Shown: positions 1 through 6,707, numbered from the stretch's first letter. The stretch: 8,468 bases of DNA from JAIBBG01 sp046304755 (GCA_046304755.1 JBKCDO010000246.1:1-8468), one strand, 5' to 3'. A program made the numbers and translations. Notes: generated by a model from the sequence alone, not told the origin.

Positions 1-110
1 GCTCGGGGACCGCCCCCTGGATCCGCTCGGCCTTCGTGTGCGCTCGGCCGAGCGGAGCCGAGGCCCTAGTGGTGTTCGAACGTCCCGGTCCCCGAGCGAA
101 GCCGAGGGGC
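1..110. repeat. GC-rich palindromic intergenic repeat cluster
   Basis: The stretch is strongly GC-rich and dense in inverted and direct repeats. The 12-mer GCTCGGGGACCG at 1-12 recurs as its exact reverse complement at 86-97. CCGCTCGGCC at 23-32 pairs with GGCCGAGCGG at 46-55, a possible 10-bp stem with a 13-nt loop. CGCTCGGCCGAGCG at 41-54 is a perfect 14-bp palindrome. Two near-identical 17-mers of the form CGAGCGRAGCCGAGGNN lie at 49-65 and 93-109. The GAGCGAAGCCGAGGGG motif resembles dispersed intergenic repeats seen in many environmental bacterial genomes (recalled, not searched). The first arm begins at base 1, so the element probably continues off the left edge. No gene is credible here. 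Confidence 0.7.
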
Positions 111-157
111 GCTCACCAACCGTCGAGGGGCCAATGCACGCAGGGAAGGGCGAAGTT

Positions 158-222
158 CTTTGCGAGCTCTGCGAGCTTTGCGTGAATCTCCCTTTGCGGT
201 CTTTGCGTGAAAAATCGTTGCG
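158..222. repeat. CTTTGCG spaced heptamer array
   Basis: There are six copies of CTTTGCG or a one-base variant. They start at 158, 167 (CTCTGCG), 176, 192, 201 and 216 (CGTTGCG), so the spacings are 9, 9, 16, 9 and 15 bases. The 11-mer CTTTGCGTGAA is exact at 176-186 and 201-211. On the minus strand the array reads as CGCAAAG repeats. Similar CGCAAAG/CTTTGCG arrays are scattered between genes in many Bacteroidota and related genomes and often give rise to spurious ORFs rich in LCxLC and SLRE. It lies just downstream of the GH3 gene, ending 4 bases before that gene's stop codon on this map. No function is assigned. Confidence 0.7.
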
Positions 223-226
223 TGAG

Positions 227-1723
227 TTACCCCCTTAATCCCTCCGCAATCTTCCGATCATTCGCCAGCCGCGGCACTGTGTTTTGACCGCCCAGCTTGC
301 CGGCTTTGCGCATGTAATCGTTGAACGCGCCTTTGCGCACAAACGTCAGCACTGCGGGTTGTAGCACATTGCCTTGGATGAGATCGCGGTAGTAGATGTT
401 GTGGCGTTGCATGGAAGCATCGAGCAGAGCAGCCATGCGCGCACGTTTGTCCTGCGGCAACGCTGAGTCAGTTTCAATCAGCCATTCGTGATAGGGTAGT
501 CCGATTGCAGGGGCCACGACGGGCGCTACGTGGAACTCATTCACTTCAACACCGAGCTCCGCGCAAGCCTCAATCATCGCGCCTTCCACTTCCTCGGCAA
601 TCACATGTTCGCCGAAAGCACTGGTGAAGTGTTTGATCCGTCCCGTCACTTTGATGCGCGGAGGATTGAGCGAGGTGAACTTCACCGTATCCCCGATGCT
701 GTATCCCCATAGTCCCGCGTTGTTGGACAGGATGAGCGCATAGTTCACGCCGACCTTCACTTCGCTAAGCGAGAGACGTGTCGGATGTTCGTTGAAGTAT
801 TCGTCCGCCGGAATAAACTCGAAGAAGATGCCGCTGTTGACGTTGAGGAGCAATCCATCGGCCTCTTGCGAATCTTGAAACGCCAGAAATCCTTCGCTGG
901 CGGGATACAATTCTATGATTGGAATGCGCTTGCCGATGAGCAATTCGAACTTGGCGCGGTAAGGCTCGAAGTTGACACCACCGTACACAAACAAATCGAA
1001 ATCGGGAAACACGTCCGCAATGGTCTGCTTGCCTGATTTAGCCAGGAGCACTTCGAAATACATCTGCACCCAATTGGGGATGCCGCTGATGAGCGTCATG
1101 CGTTCACGCAGCGTTTCCTCTGCGATGCGGTTCACCTTCTCTTCCCAGTCTTCGATGCAGTTGGTGGCATACGAGGGCAGCCTGTTTTTTTGCAAGTAAC
1201 CTGGAACGTGATTGGCCACAATACCCGATAGTCGACCGTAAGGAATGCCGCTCGGCAACGTATCCATCTTCGGACTTCCCTGCAGGAAAATCATTTTGCC
1301 CGAAGTGAATTTCGAATTGCCGGTTTCTGCGATATAACTCAACAGCGCATTCCGTGCAGTGCCGATGTGATTGGGGAGTGAGTCCTTGGTCAGCGGGATG
1401 TATTTCGTGCCGCTGGTGGTGCCGCTGGTTTTGCAGAAATACTGCGGGATGCCCGGCCACAGGACATCGCGCTCTGCGTTTTTGGCGCGTTCGATATAGG
1501 GCAGCAACGCTTCATATTCAACAACAGGAATGGCTTGTTTCCATGCGTCGTAGGAGTCGATGTGATGGAAATGATGGTCACGGCCAAACACGGTATTCGC
1601 AGCTTTCGCTACATGAGATTGCATGAGTTGCTGTTGGCACTCGACCGCGCGCAAGGCATCGCGCCTGATGTGCATGCGAACAATTCCGGCGAAAGCTTTT
1701 GCAGCGAAAGACTTGATTGACAT
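227..1723 (-). CDS. GH3-fold acyl-adenylating enzyme (GH3 auxin-responsive promoter family)
   Basis: This 498-residue cytosolic protein belongs to the GH3 branch of the ANL adenylating superfamily. Plant members activate a carboxylic acid with ATP, release PPi and conjugate the acyl group to an amino acid. Substrates of the bacterial relatives are largely unknown, and none can be named here. Three nucleotide-binding motifs are visible: TSGTTSGTK at residues 99-107 (P-loop-like motif I), YPASEG at 273-278 (motif II) and YSIGDTVKF at 341-349 (motif III). They are followed by GRIKHFTSAFGEHV at 361-374, the hinge into the C-terminal cap. Length is normal for the bacterial family and the N-terminus MSIKSFAAK matches usual starts. 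It is the last gene on its strand, 15 bases after the stop of the T9SS protein gene, so co-transcription is likely. The gap contains a CCCGCGGG palindrome (1728-1735) and no clear promoter. Confidence 0.9.
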   Translation of the reverse strand: MSIKSFAAKAFAGIVRMHIRRDALRAVECQQQLMQSHVAKAANTVFGRDHHFHHIDSYDAWKQAIPVVEYEALLPYIERAKNAERDVLWPGIPQYFCKTSGTTSGTKYIPLTKDSLPNHIGTARNALLSYIAETGNSKFTSGKMIFLQGSPKMDTLPSGIPYGRLSGIVANHVPGYLQKNRLPSYATNCIEDWEEKVNRIAEETLRERMTLISGIPNWVQMYFEVLLAKSGKQTIADVFPDFDLFVYGGVNFEPYRAKFELLIGKRIPIIELYPASEGFLAFQDSQEADGLLLNVNSGIFFEFIPADEYFNEHPTRLSLSEVKVGVNYALILSNNAGLWGYSIGDTVKFTSLNPPRIKVTGRIKHFTSAFGEHVIAEEVEGAMIEACAELGVEVNEFHVAPVVAPAIGLPYHEWLIETDSALPQDKRARMAALLDASMQRHNIYYRDLIQGNVLQPAVLTFVRKGAFNDYMRKAGKLGGQNTVPRLANDRKIAEGLRG

Positions 1724-1738
1724 GAATCCCGCGGGAGA

Positions 1739-3616
1739 TTAGTGCTTCACCACTTGCGTTTGATAGCGATGGTTTTCGTCAAACATCATCACCTGATAGA
1801 GTCCTGCAGGGAGTTCGCTCACGGAGGAAATATAGGGCGAGTGTTGATCGGCGTTGACGCGTTCGGTGCGCACCAGTTGTCCGGTCGAATTATACCACTG
1901 AGCAGTGAGCACTGTTTTCGTAGCAACAGGAATGGTGATTGTCACGGCATCGCTCGCAGGATTGGGGAATGCTCGTGTGGGTTGAGCCGGCGTTGTGTTA
2001 TTTTCCACCGTATTGAACGGTCCGAAATTCATGCGCACCATGGGCAGCATATCGAGGTAGAACCAGTCTTGCGGGAAGTAGCGTACCAGTGCGGTTCCTT
2101 CCTCTGCATTGCCTGACATGGCACACACGAAATTATCGACGCCATCGGTGCTTGCTACAGCAACGAAGTAGGCTTCGCCGGCATAGACTTGAATGGGTGA
2201 ATCGAAAACGAGGTTGGTGAGAATTTGATCACCGTAGCCATTGAGCATGGAGGAAGTCAATTGAACGGGCTGACTAACGCCGAGCAAGTCGGCCTCAACG
2301 CCATTTTGAATATCGAAGCGATAGAGTCGGCCTTCGATGGTAGCCGGCGTTGACGAACCAATGCCGACACCAACGGTGATGGAATGGCAAGTAAGGTCTT
2401 CTGCTGTTACGAGAAACACATTTCCCAGTTCGTATTCCACGTCGGTATAATCGGGAGTGCCCAGATACACGGCGCTGGCGAAGATGCGATCGCGGGCATA
2501 TTGCACGTCATCGATGTAGAAATAGGTGGTGTCGCGGTTGTTGAGCGGCTCTTCGTCGGTCTCTAATTGGGTGGCTTCAAATGCGAGTTTGTATTCGCCA
2601 AGAATTGGGTCCATTTGATAGTTGCCTGCACGCAGTCCCACGGGTTCACCTACGTATGCAAAGGAGCCTTCGGTTGAAGTGGCTTCGTGAATGACAGTTC
2701 CGGACGCTGCATTGATGACATCGACATGCAAGCGGCAGTCTGTTTGAAGCGTGCTGCCTTGATTGACGGCCGTGGCAGAAAATTTCAAGTTCGGCGCCAT
2801 CGATGTAGGATATTTCGAATACTGCATGAACTCGTATCCTGTAGGATGCGTAGGATCTGTCAAATTGAAATCACCATAATTGAAAGACGTTAGCTCTAAA
2901 TCGTTGGAATACGTGTCTATAATTTTGATGTCGTCGAGTTGCCAGAAGTAATAGAGTCCATCGAATACAAATCGAATGCGTGCAGTTGGTTGATACGCCA
3001 GGAAATTCGAGATTTGAATAACGTGTACATCGTTCACGGGAGTTGGGTTAGGTATGTTCGGGTTGGTGAATACCGGGTACCAATTGAAACTGTCGGTGGA
3101 CACTTCCACGCGTGTGATGGCTGATAGTGCTTTCAGGTATTGATTGAATTGAAGGGCTATGCTGCCGTAGGCTGTAAGGTCGATGACGGGTGAGGTGAGC
3201 GTGGAGAAATGTGGTCCGGGTGCGGGTCCTGTGCCGAGGTTTTCATCGGCACAAGGAAGATCCGGATTGTCCCACCAGTTTGAATCGAAGATCACAAAGC
3301 CGTTGGCGGCCGTAGGGCTCAGGATGGGTTCGCCGAGATTATCGAGTACGCAACTTCCGCGCGAACCGACTTCATTGTTGGGAATGGTGGCCGGCCCACG
3401 GTATTCCCAAGCGGCTACTCCACCGGATGCGAAGCTGGTCCAGCCGTTGAAGCCGGAAGCAAAATCTTCTTCCCAAATGACGTCGCGGTTTTCGCCTTGG
3501 CTAGCGAACGTGTGCGGGTAGAGAGCATAGCTACCGGGAGCGGGGTTAAACAGGTGTTGACCGTTAGCGCTGACGCACAGGATAAAAACGAGCACGGACA
3601 GGTACAAAGATCTCAT
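1739..3616 (-). CDS. T9SS-exported multidomain protein with adhesin-like N-terminal domain
   Basis: This 625-residue protein was probably sent across the inner membrane by Sec and the outer membrane by the type IX system. Residues 1-19 form a signal peptide (hydrophobic LSVLVFILCVSA, likely cleavage near Ala17-Gly19). Residues about 48-235 look like a MAM or choice-of-anchor J beta-sandwich: it opens with EEDFASGFNGWTSF and closes with FWQLDDIKI. Residues about 236-370 resemble a CARDB-like beta domain, and about 371-535 another beta-rich domain I cannot name. Residues about 549-625 are a type A sorting domain: AFPNPASDAVTI, then LPAGLYQVMMF, ending QTQVVKH. No protease or glycosidase signature is visible, so an adhesive or structural surface role is inferred. 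The ATG at 3616 directly precedes the signal peptide. The GH3 gene follows 15 bases downstream; the phosphopantetheinyl transferase gene ends 68 bases upstream. Confidence 0.88.
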   Translation of the reverse strand: MRSLYLSVLVFILCVSANGQHLFNPAPGSYALYPHTFASQGENRDVIWEEDFASGFNGWTSFASGGVAAWEYRGPATIPNNEVGSRGSCVLDNLGEPILSPTAANGFVIFDSNWWDNPDLPCADENLGTGPAPGPHFSTLTSPVIDLTAYGSIALQFNQYLKALSAITRVEVSTDSFNWYPVFTNPNIPNPTPVNDVHVIQISNFLAYQPTARIRFVFDGLYYFWQLDDIKIIDTYSNDLELTSFNYGDFNLTDPTHPTGYEFMQYSKYPTSMAPNLKFSATAVNQGSTLQTDCRLHVDVINAASGTVIHEATSTEGSFAYVGEPVGLRAGNYQMDPILGEYKLAFEATQLETDEEPLNNRDTTYFYIDDVQYARDRIFASAVYLGTPDYTDVEYELGNVFLVTAEDLTCHSITVGVGIGSSTPATIEGRLYRFDIQNGVEADLLGVSQPVQLTSSMLNGYGDQILTNLVFDSPIQVYAGEAYFVAVASTDGVDNFVCAMSGNAEEGTALVRYFPQDWFYLDMLPMVRMNFGPFNTVENNTTPAQPTRAFPNPASDAVTITIPVATKTVLTAQWYNSTGQLVRTERVNADQHSPYISSVSELPAGLYQVMMFDENHRYQTQVVKH

Positions 3617-3634
3617 ACGCTTAATTGTTCGTAG

Positions 3635-3642
3635 CGAATATA
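3635..3642 (-). promoter_or_regulatory. Possible -7 box for the T9SS protein gene
   Basis: On the minus strand this reads TATATTCG, one mismatch from the Bacteroidota -7 consensus TAnnTTTG. It lies 18 bases upstream of the ATG, inside the only gap (68 bp) in this three-gene minus-strand run. The nearest upstream TTG (+ strand CAA at 3669-3671) is 26 bases away, longer than the usual spacing of about 17-23. It is weak evidence that the T9SS and GH3 genes have their own promoter. Confidence 0.25.
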
Positions 3643-3684
3643 GGGGATGAATACAGGCTTGATAAAGGCAATCTTCAGTAATGC

Positions 3685-4293
3685 TCAGAGGGCTATGATG
3701 ATTTCGTGCGTGTCATGTTCAAAGTGCCACAGGTTGAACGTACGATTGCCGTGGGCTCCACGGTATTGCGCAGTGATACGCGAATCATCGCAGTCGAACG
3801 GAGCCACTTCGATATCCTCGGCAAAGGCCACGTTTTCACCCCAGAACTTGAAGATCGCTTCTTTCGCGCTCCAGATGATGGTCATTTCGCGCAAGGGCGT
3901 TGGCGAGAATCGCGCTAGTTCAGAAGGTGAGCAGAACTTGGTATGAATACGCCGGATTTGTTCGGTTGGAAGTTGAATGTCGATTCCCACGGGCGTGTCG
4001 GACAGAACCAAGGCCACTTGGTTTGCGCAGTGAGAGAGGGAAAAGTAACCCGCTGCGATGAAGGGTTTGCCGTTGGGCAGGTAGCTGACAGGCGGTAAAT
4101 GCAGGTGCTGCATGAGCAGTCGTGAAGCCAGCCATTCGCGGTTTCTATCGGTCGATTTGAAATGCGGTTGTACTGCGGTTGCCTTGCTTTGTTCATACAG
4201 CTTGGCGAGTGCCTCATCCGATTCGGTGATGGTCCAAAGTGCCAGGGTGAAGGGCATTTCCGGTTGGGCTGTGTGAACTATTTCTGCCGGCAT
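3685..4293 (-). CDS. 4'-phosphopantetheinyl transferase superfamily protein (Sfp-like)
   Basis: This 202-residue cytosolic enzyme is expected to move 4'-phosphopantetheine from coenzyme A to a conserved serine on a carrier protein, with Mg2+. Visible family motifs, in order: NREWLASRLL (51-60), PNGKPF (73-78), SLSHCANQVAL (85-95, the SxSH motif), VGIDIQ (102-107) and WSAKEAIFKFWG (141-152, the WxxKExxxK signature with Glu145 and Lys149). Asp105 and Glu145 fit the Mg2+ ligands. The third acidic position found in Sfp (GIDIE) is Gln107 here; AcpS and human-type enzymes also vary at this site, so activity is not ruled out. Length fits compact Sfp-type proteins. The start at 4293 is preferred over Met13 because the segment LALWTITESDEAL aligns with the usual N-terminus when the upstream residues are kept. 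No carrier protein, polyketide or peptide synthetase gene is adjacent. Confidence 0.87.
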   Translation of the reverse strand: MPAEIVHTAQPEMPFTLALWTITESDEALAKLYEQSKATAVQPHFKSTDRNREWLASRLLMQHLHLPPVSYLPNGKPFIAAGYFSLSHCANQVALVLSDTPVGIDIQLPTEQIRRIHTKFCSPSELARFSPTPLREMTIIWSAKEAIFKFWGENVAFAEDIEVAPFDCDDSRITAQYRGAHGNRTFNLWHFEHDTHEIIIAL

Positions 4294-4310
4294 GGGTTAA
4301 TGTGGTCGTG

Positions 4311-4318
4311 CAAACGTA
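4311..4318 (-). promoter_or_regulatory. -7 box for the phosphopantetheinyl transferase gene
   Basis: On the minus strand this reads TACGTTTG, an exact fit to the Bacteroidota -7 consensus TAnnTTTG. A transcript starting about 7 bases downstream would leave a short leader of roughly 11 bases before the ATG at 4293. No TTG lies at the expected -33 distance, so the call rests on the -7 box and its position. Confidence 0.45.
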
Positions 4319-4368
4319 CGAAACTGCATTTTTCGAGTTTTGTTTAACGCAACTCCCAATCAACGTTG

Positions 4369-4376
4369 TATCTTTG
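4369..4376 (+). promoter_or_regulatory. -7 box of the ahcY promoter
   Basis: TATCTTTG, followed by CGCC, fits the Bacteroidota -7 consensus TAnnTTTG exactly. It is 34 bases upstream of the ahcY ATG, predicting a leader of about 28 bases. The best upstream TTTTG (4338-4342) is 26 bases away, longer than the usual -33 spacing. The element matters for gene calling: an in-frame TTG at 4366 overlaps it, so translation cannot sensibly begin there. The two divergent -7 boxes in this gap are about 50 bases apart. I see no SAM or SAH riboswitch fold in this short leader. Confidence 0.6.
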
Positions 4377-4410
4377 CGCCCTCTTTTTCAAGATATTAAA
4401 ACCAATACAC

Positions 4411-5730
4411 ATGAGCATTCAAACAGCTAATCAGGTGACAACCTACAAAGTGAAAGACATGAGCCTCGCCGAATGGGGCCGCAAGGAAATCAAATTGGCC
4501 GAAGCAGAAATGCCGGGCTTGATGAGCTTGCGCAAGGAGTTTGGTCCGTCGAAGCCACTGGCCGGCGCGCGTGTTGCAGGTTGTCTGCACATGACTATTC
4601 AAACGGCTGTTCTCATCGAGACACTCGTTGAATTGGGTGCTGAAGTGAGCTGGAGCTCATGCAACATCTTCTCTACACAGGATCACGCTGCAGCGGCCAT
4701 CGCTGCTGCCGGCATTCCCGTGTATGCTTGGAAAGGCATGAATAACGAAGAATTCGACTGGTGTATCGAGCAGACGCTTCACGCGTTCAGCGGCGGCCAG
4801 GCGTTGAACATGATTTTGGACGATGGTGGTGACCTCACCAACATGGTGTTCGATAAATACCCTGAGTTGGTATCCGGTATCCGTGGTATCTCTGAAGAGA
4901 CGACAACGGGTGTTCTTCGCTTGTATGAGCGTGAAAAGAACGGCAGCTTGTTGTTGCCTGCGATCAACATCAACGACTCTGTAACCAAGAGCAAGTTTGA
5001 CAACAAATACGGTTGCCGCGAGTCGCTCGTGGATGCTATCCGTCGTGCAACCGACCTGATGATGGCCGGTAAAGTCGCGGTAGTAGCCGGTTTTGGTGAC
5101 GTCGGAAAAGGTTCAGCCGATTCATTGCGTCATGCCGGTGTGCGTGTGATGATCTCTGAAATCGACCCAATCTGCGCATTGCAGGCGGCTATGGAAGGAT
5201 ATGAAGTGAAGCGCATGGACAACGCGATTCCGGAGGCGGATATTGTGGTAACAGCTACCGGTAACCACAACATCATCGTGGACCGTCACTTCAAGAACAT
5301 GAAGCACAACGCGGTGGTTTGCAACATCGGTCACTTCGATAACGAAATCGATATGGCTTGGTTGAACGAAAACTACGGCAACACGAAAGACACCATCAAG
5401 CCACAGGTTGACAAATACTCTATCGGTGATAAGGATATCATCGTATTGGCTGAAGGTCGCCTGGTGAACCTTGGTTGTGCTACCGGTCACCCATCGTTTG
5501 TGATGAGTGCATCGTTCACCAACCAAACTATCGCTCAGCTCGAGTTGTGGGAAAATCACAAGAACTACGAGAACAAAGTATACGTTCTGCCAAAGCACCT
5601 TGATGAGAAGGTGGCACGTCTGCACCTTGCCAAGGTGAACGCCGAGCTTGAAGTCCTCACCACCAGCCAAGCCGATTACATCGGTGTGAAGGTGGAAGGG
5701 CCGTATAAGTCGGACACTTATAGGTACTGA
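4411..5730 (+). CDS. ahcY: S-adenosyl-L-homocysteine hydrolase (adenosylhomocysteinase)
   Basis: This 439-residue cytosolic, NAD-dependent enzyme (EC 3.13.2.1, formerly 3.3.1.1) reversibly splits S-adenosylhomocysteine into adenosine and homocysteine. It clears the inhibitor made by SAM-dependent methylases. Catalytic residues are in place: His60 (GCLHMTIQTA), Asp138 (DDGGDLTN), Glu163 (SEETTTGV), and Lys193 and Asp197 (VTKSKFDN). The Rossmann motif GFGDVGKG is at 227-234, HFDNEIDM at 308-315 and GHPSFVMSASFTNQ at 359-372. The C-terminus GPYKSDTYRY supplies Lys433 and Tyr437, which reach the neighbouring subunit's NAD site. Length is close to the human form, without the roughly 40-residue insert of plant-type enzymes. 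The ATG at 4411 is chosen because MSIQTANQ opens the family-like N-terminus; an upstream TTG at 4366 lies in the promoter. The region before the start (AAAACCAATACAC) has no Shine-Dalgarno. The stop codon overlaps a tandem repeat. Confidence 0.97.
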   Translation: MSIQTANQVTTYKVKDMSLAEWGRKEIKLAEAEMPGLMSLRKEFGPSKPLAGARVAGCLHMTIQTAVLIETLVELGAEVSWSSCNIFSTQDHAAAAIAAAGIPVYAWKGMNNEEFDWCIEQTLHAFSGGQALNMILDDGGDLTNMVFDKYPELVSGIRGISEETTTGVLRLYEREKNGSLLLPAININDSVTKSKFDNKYGCRESLVDAIRRATDLMMAGKVAVVAGFGDVGKGSADSLRHAGVRVMISEIDPICALQAAMEGYEVKRMDNAIPEADIVVTATGNHNIIVDRHFKNMKHNAVVCNIGHFDNEIDMAWLNENYGNTKDTIKPQVDKYSIGDKDIIVLAEGRLVNLGCATGHPSFVMSASFTNQTIAQLELWENHKNYENKVYVLPKHLDEKVARLHLAKVNAELEVLTTSQADYIGVKVEGPYKSDTYRY

Positions 5731-5763
5731 GGACTGGGTACTGGGTACTGGGTACTGGGTACT
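5723..5763 (+). repeat. 7-bp tandem repeat (GGTACTG) overlapping the ahcY stop
   Basis: Units are GGTACTG at 5723-5729, AGGACTG at 5730-5736, then GGTACTG at 5737, 5744 and 5751, with a partial GGTACT at 5758-5763. The first unit contains the last ahcY codon (TAC) and the first two bases of the TGA stop. ACTGAGGACTGGG at 5726-5738 is an exact 13-bp inverted match to 5855-5867 on the far side of the terminator. Confidence 0.85.
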
Positions 5764-5789
5764 TGTAAAAAGCGACTTGCTAAAAAAAT

Positions 5790-5835
5790 AAAGAGCGGTG
5801 ATTTCCAGCTACTAGCTTCGAAATCACCGCTCTTT
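5790..5835. terminator. Bidirectional intrinsic terminator between ahcY and the YceI gene
   Basis: A perfect 16-bp stem pairs 5790-5805 with 5820-5835 (core GAGCGGTGATTTC with GAAATCACCGCTC). The 14-nt loop can itself fold through AGCT (5807-5810) and AGCT (5814-5817). A T-rich run (TCTTTTCTTT, 5831-5840) follows on the plus strand, and an A-rich run (TAAAAAAATA, 5781-5790) supplies the U-tract on the minus strand. It sits between convergent genes, so it can stop transcription from both. Confidence 0.9.
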
Positions 5836-5842
5836 TCTTTCT

Positions 5843-5873
5843 CAGTCCTCAGTCCCCAGTCCTCAGTCCCCAG
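5843..5873 (-). repeat. 7-bp tandem repeat (CAGTCCY) downstream of the YceI gene
   Basis: CAGTCCT and CAGTCCC alternate twice (5843, 5850, 5857, 5864) and end with CAG at 5871-5873. On the minus strand this reads as GGGACTG and AGGACTG, the same unit family as the array beside ahcY, so the two arrays form an imperfect inverted pair around the terminator. The array ends 3 bases before the YceI stop codon. Confidence 0.85.
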
Positions 5874-5876
5874 AAA

Positions 5877-6692
5877 CTACCCTTTCTTTCCCTGCAAATT
5901 CACCGTCATGATCACTTCGTTTTTGATCATGTTGTTGCCGAGGTTATCGAAGAATTTATCCGAACCAAAGCGCACATCGAACTTTGAACGGTCGAATACG
6001 AATCCACCGCCAACAGCAATATCAGCGCCGCTTGGAGCAACAACCATTTTACAGTCGAGGTCTTGTGTAATGCCCTTAATAGTGAGTTTACCCTTCACAT
6101 CGAAATTGATGGCATTGGTTCTAACACCTGAAAGAATAGTGTAGGTCGCCTCGCCAAACTTCGCCGTGTCGAAGAAGTCAGGGCTTTTCAGGTGACCTTC
6201 CAATTTAGCCTTGTCATCGCCGCTAAGGTCTGTATTGTTTAAGGTATTCATATCGATGACAATTTCTCCGCCCGTAATTGCACCGCCGGCGATGTTGATG
6301 CTACCGCGCTTCACCAAAATGGCACCTTCGTGCTTCTTTCCAACCACATTTTCACCTCTCCACTTGAGGGAAGATGTTGCAATGTCAAGGATGTAATTAC
6401 CATCGGTGGCTGATGACAAGTTGGTCGCGTTTTCTACGCTTGAAATGGTAATCAATGAAGTATCGGTGATACCACTTTGCAGAGCCACTTTGCAGCGCTG
6501 GTAGTCAGCCTCAAATTTGGCATCATTACGCAGTTCCTTACACTTGTTATAGTCGGGGCTGTTGGTGTCTTCAACCGTTGCGCAGTTGCAGGCATCGAAT
6601 TGCGTCAGACCGGTTGGTTTGTTTGTTTCACCGCAGGAAGCCATCAAATAAGATGCACCTGCCATAAAGAGAATTGATTTTACTGTGTTCAT
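5877..6692 (-). CDS. YceI-domain lipoprotein
   Basis: This 271-residue protein is probably anchored in the envelope. The N-terminus MNTVKSILFMAGASYLMASC is a lipoprotein signal with the acylated Cys at position 20 (lipobox LMASC, with Met at -3 a little unusual). Residues about 96-268 form a YceI domain, a lipocalin-like barrel that binds isoprenoid or amphiphilic ligands in characterised members. Visible family features include SSLKWRGENVVGKKHEGAI, DMNTLNNTDLSGDDKAKLEGHLKS (151-170 part), DFFDTAKF and LTIKGIT (203-209). The ligand is unknown. Between the two lies a module (about 30-75) with Cys35, Cys37, Cys51 and Cys67 that is not part of YceI. It starts 15 bases after the pyrophosphatase stop with no visible promoter or Shine-Dalgarno, so co-transcription with that gene is likely. 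The bidirectional terminator follows. Confidence 0.88.
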   Translation of the reverse strand: MNTVKSILFMAGASYLMASCGETNKPTGLTQFDACNCATVEDTNSPDYNKCKELRNDAKFEADYQRCKVALQSGITDTSLITISSVENATNLSSATDGNYILDIATSSLKWRGENVVGKKHEGAILVKRGSINIAGGAITGGEIVIDMNTLNNTDLSGDDKAKLEGHLKSPDFFDTAKFGEATYTILSGVRTNAINFDVKGKLTIKGITQDLDCKMVVAPSGADIAVGGGFVFDRSKFDVRFGSDKFFDNLGNNMIKNEVIMTVNLQGKKG

Positions 6693-6707
6693 GTATACGA
6701 TGTGTTT

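Noticed and set aside
38..238. Plus-strand 66-codon open frame over the left-edge repeats
   Set aside because: It is a translation of the repeat blocks (CELCELC, SLREKSLREL), has no family resemblance and overlaps the end of the GH3 gene. This is a common type of spurious ORF.
1728..1735. CCCGCGGG palindrome between the T9SS and GH3 genes
   Set aside because: It is an 8-bp palindrome only, with no T-tract to act as a terminator and no repeat elsewhere in the window; probably chance.
1742..2116. 124-codon plus-strand open frame inside the T9SS protein gene
   Set aside because: It is antisense to the sorting domain, whose conserved PNP and GLY motifs fix the real frame.
4366..4410. Upstream TTG start extending ahcY by 15 residues
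   Set aside because: The TTG overlaps the promoter -7 box (4369-4376), and the added residues do not look like the family N-terminus. ATG at 4411 fits.
4294..4410. Possible SAH or SAM riboswitch before ahcY
   Set aside because: The predicted leader is only about 28 bases and shows no conserved riboswitch core or extended pairing.
5122..5670. 182-codon minus-strand open frame inside ahcY
   Set aside because: It is fully antisense to a highly conserved gene, with no start signal or recognisable motif. It reflects codon bias in ahcY.
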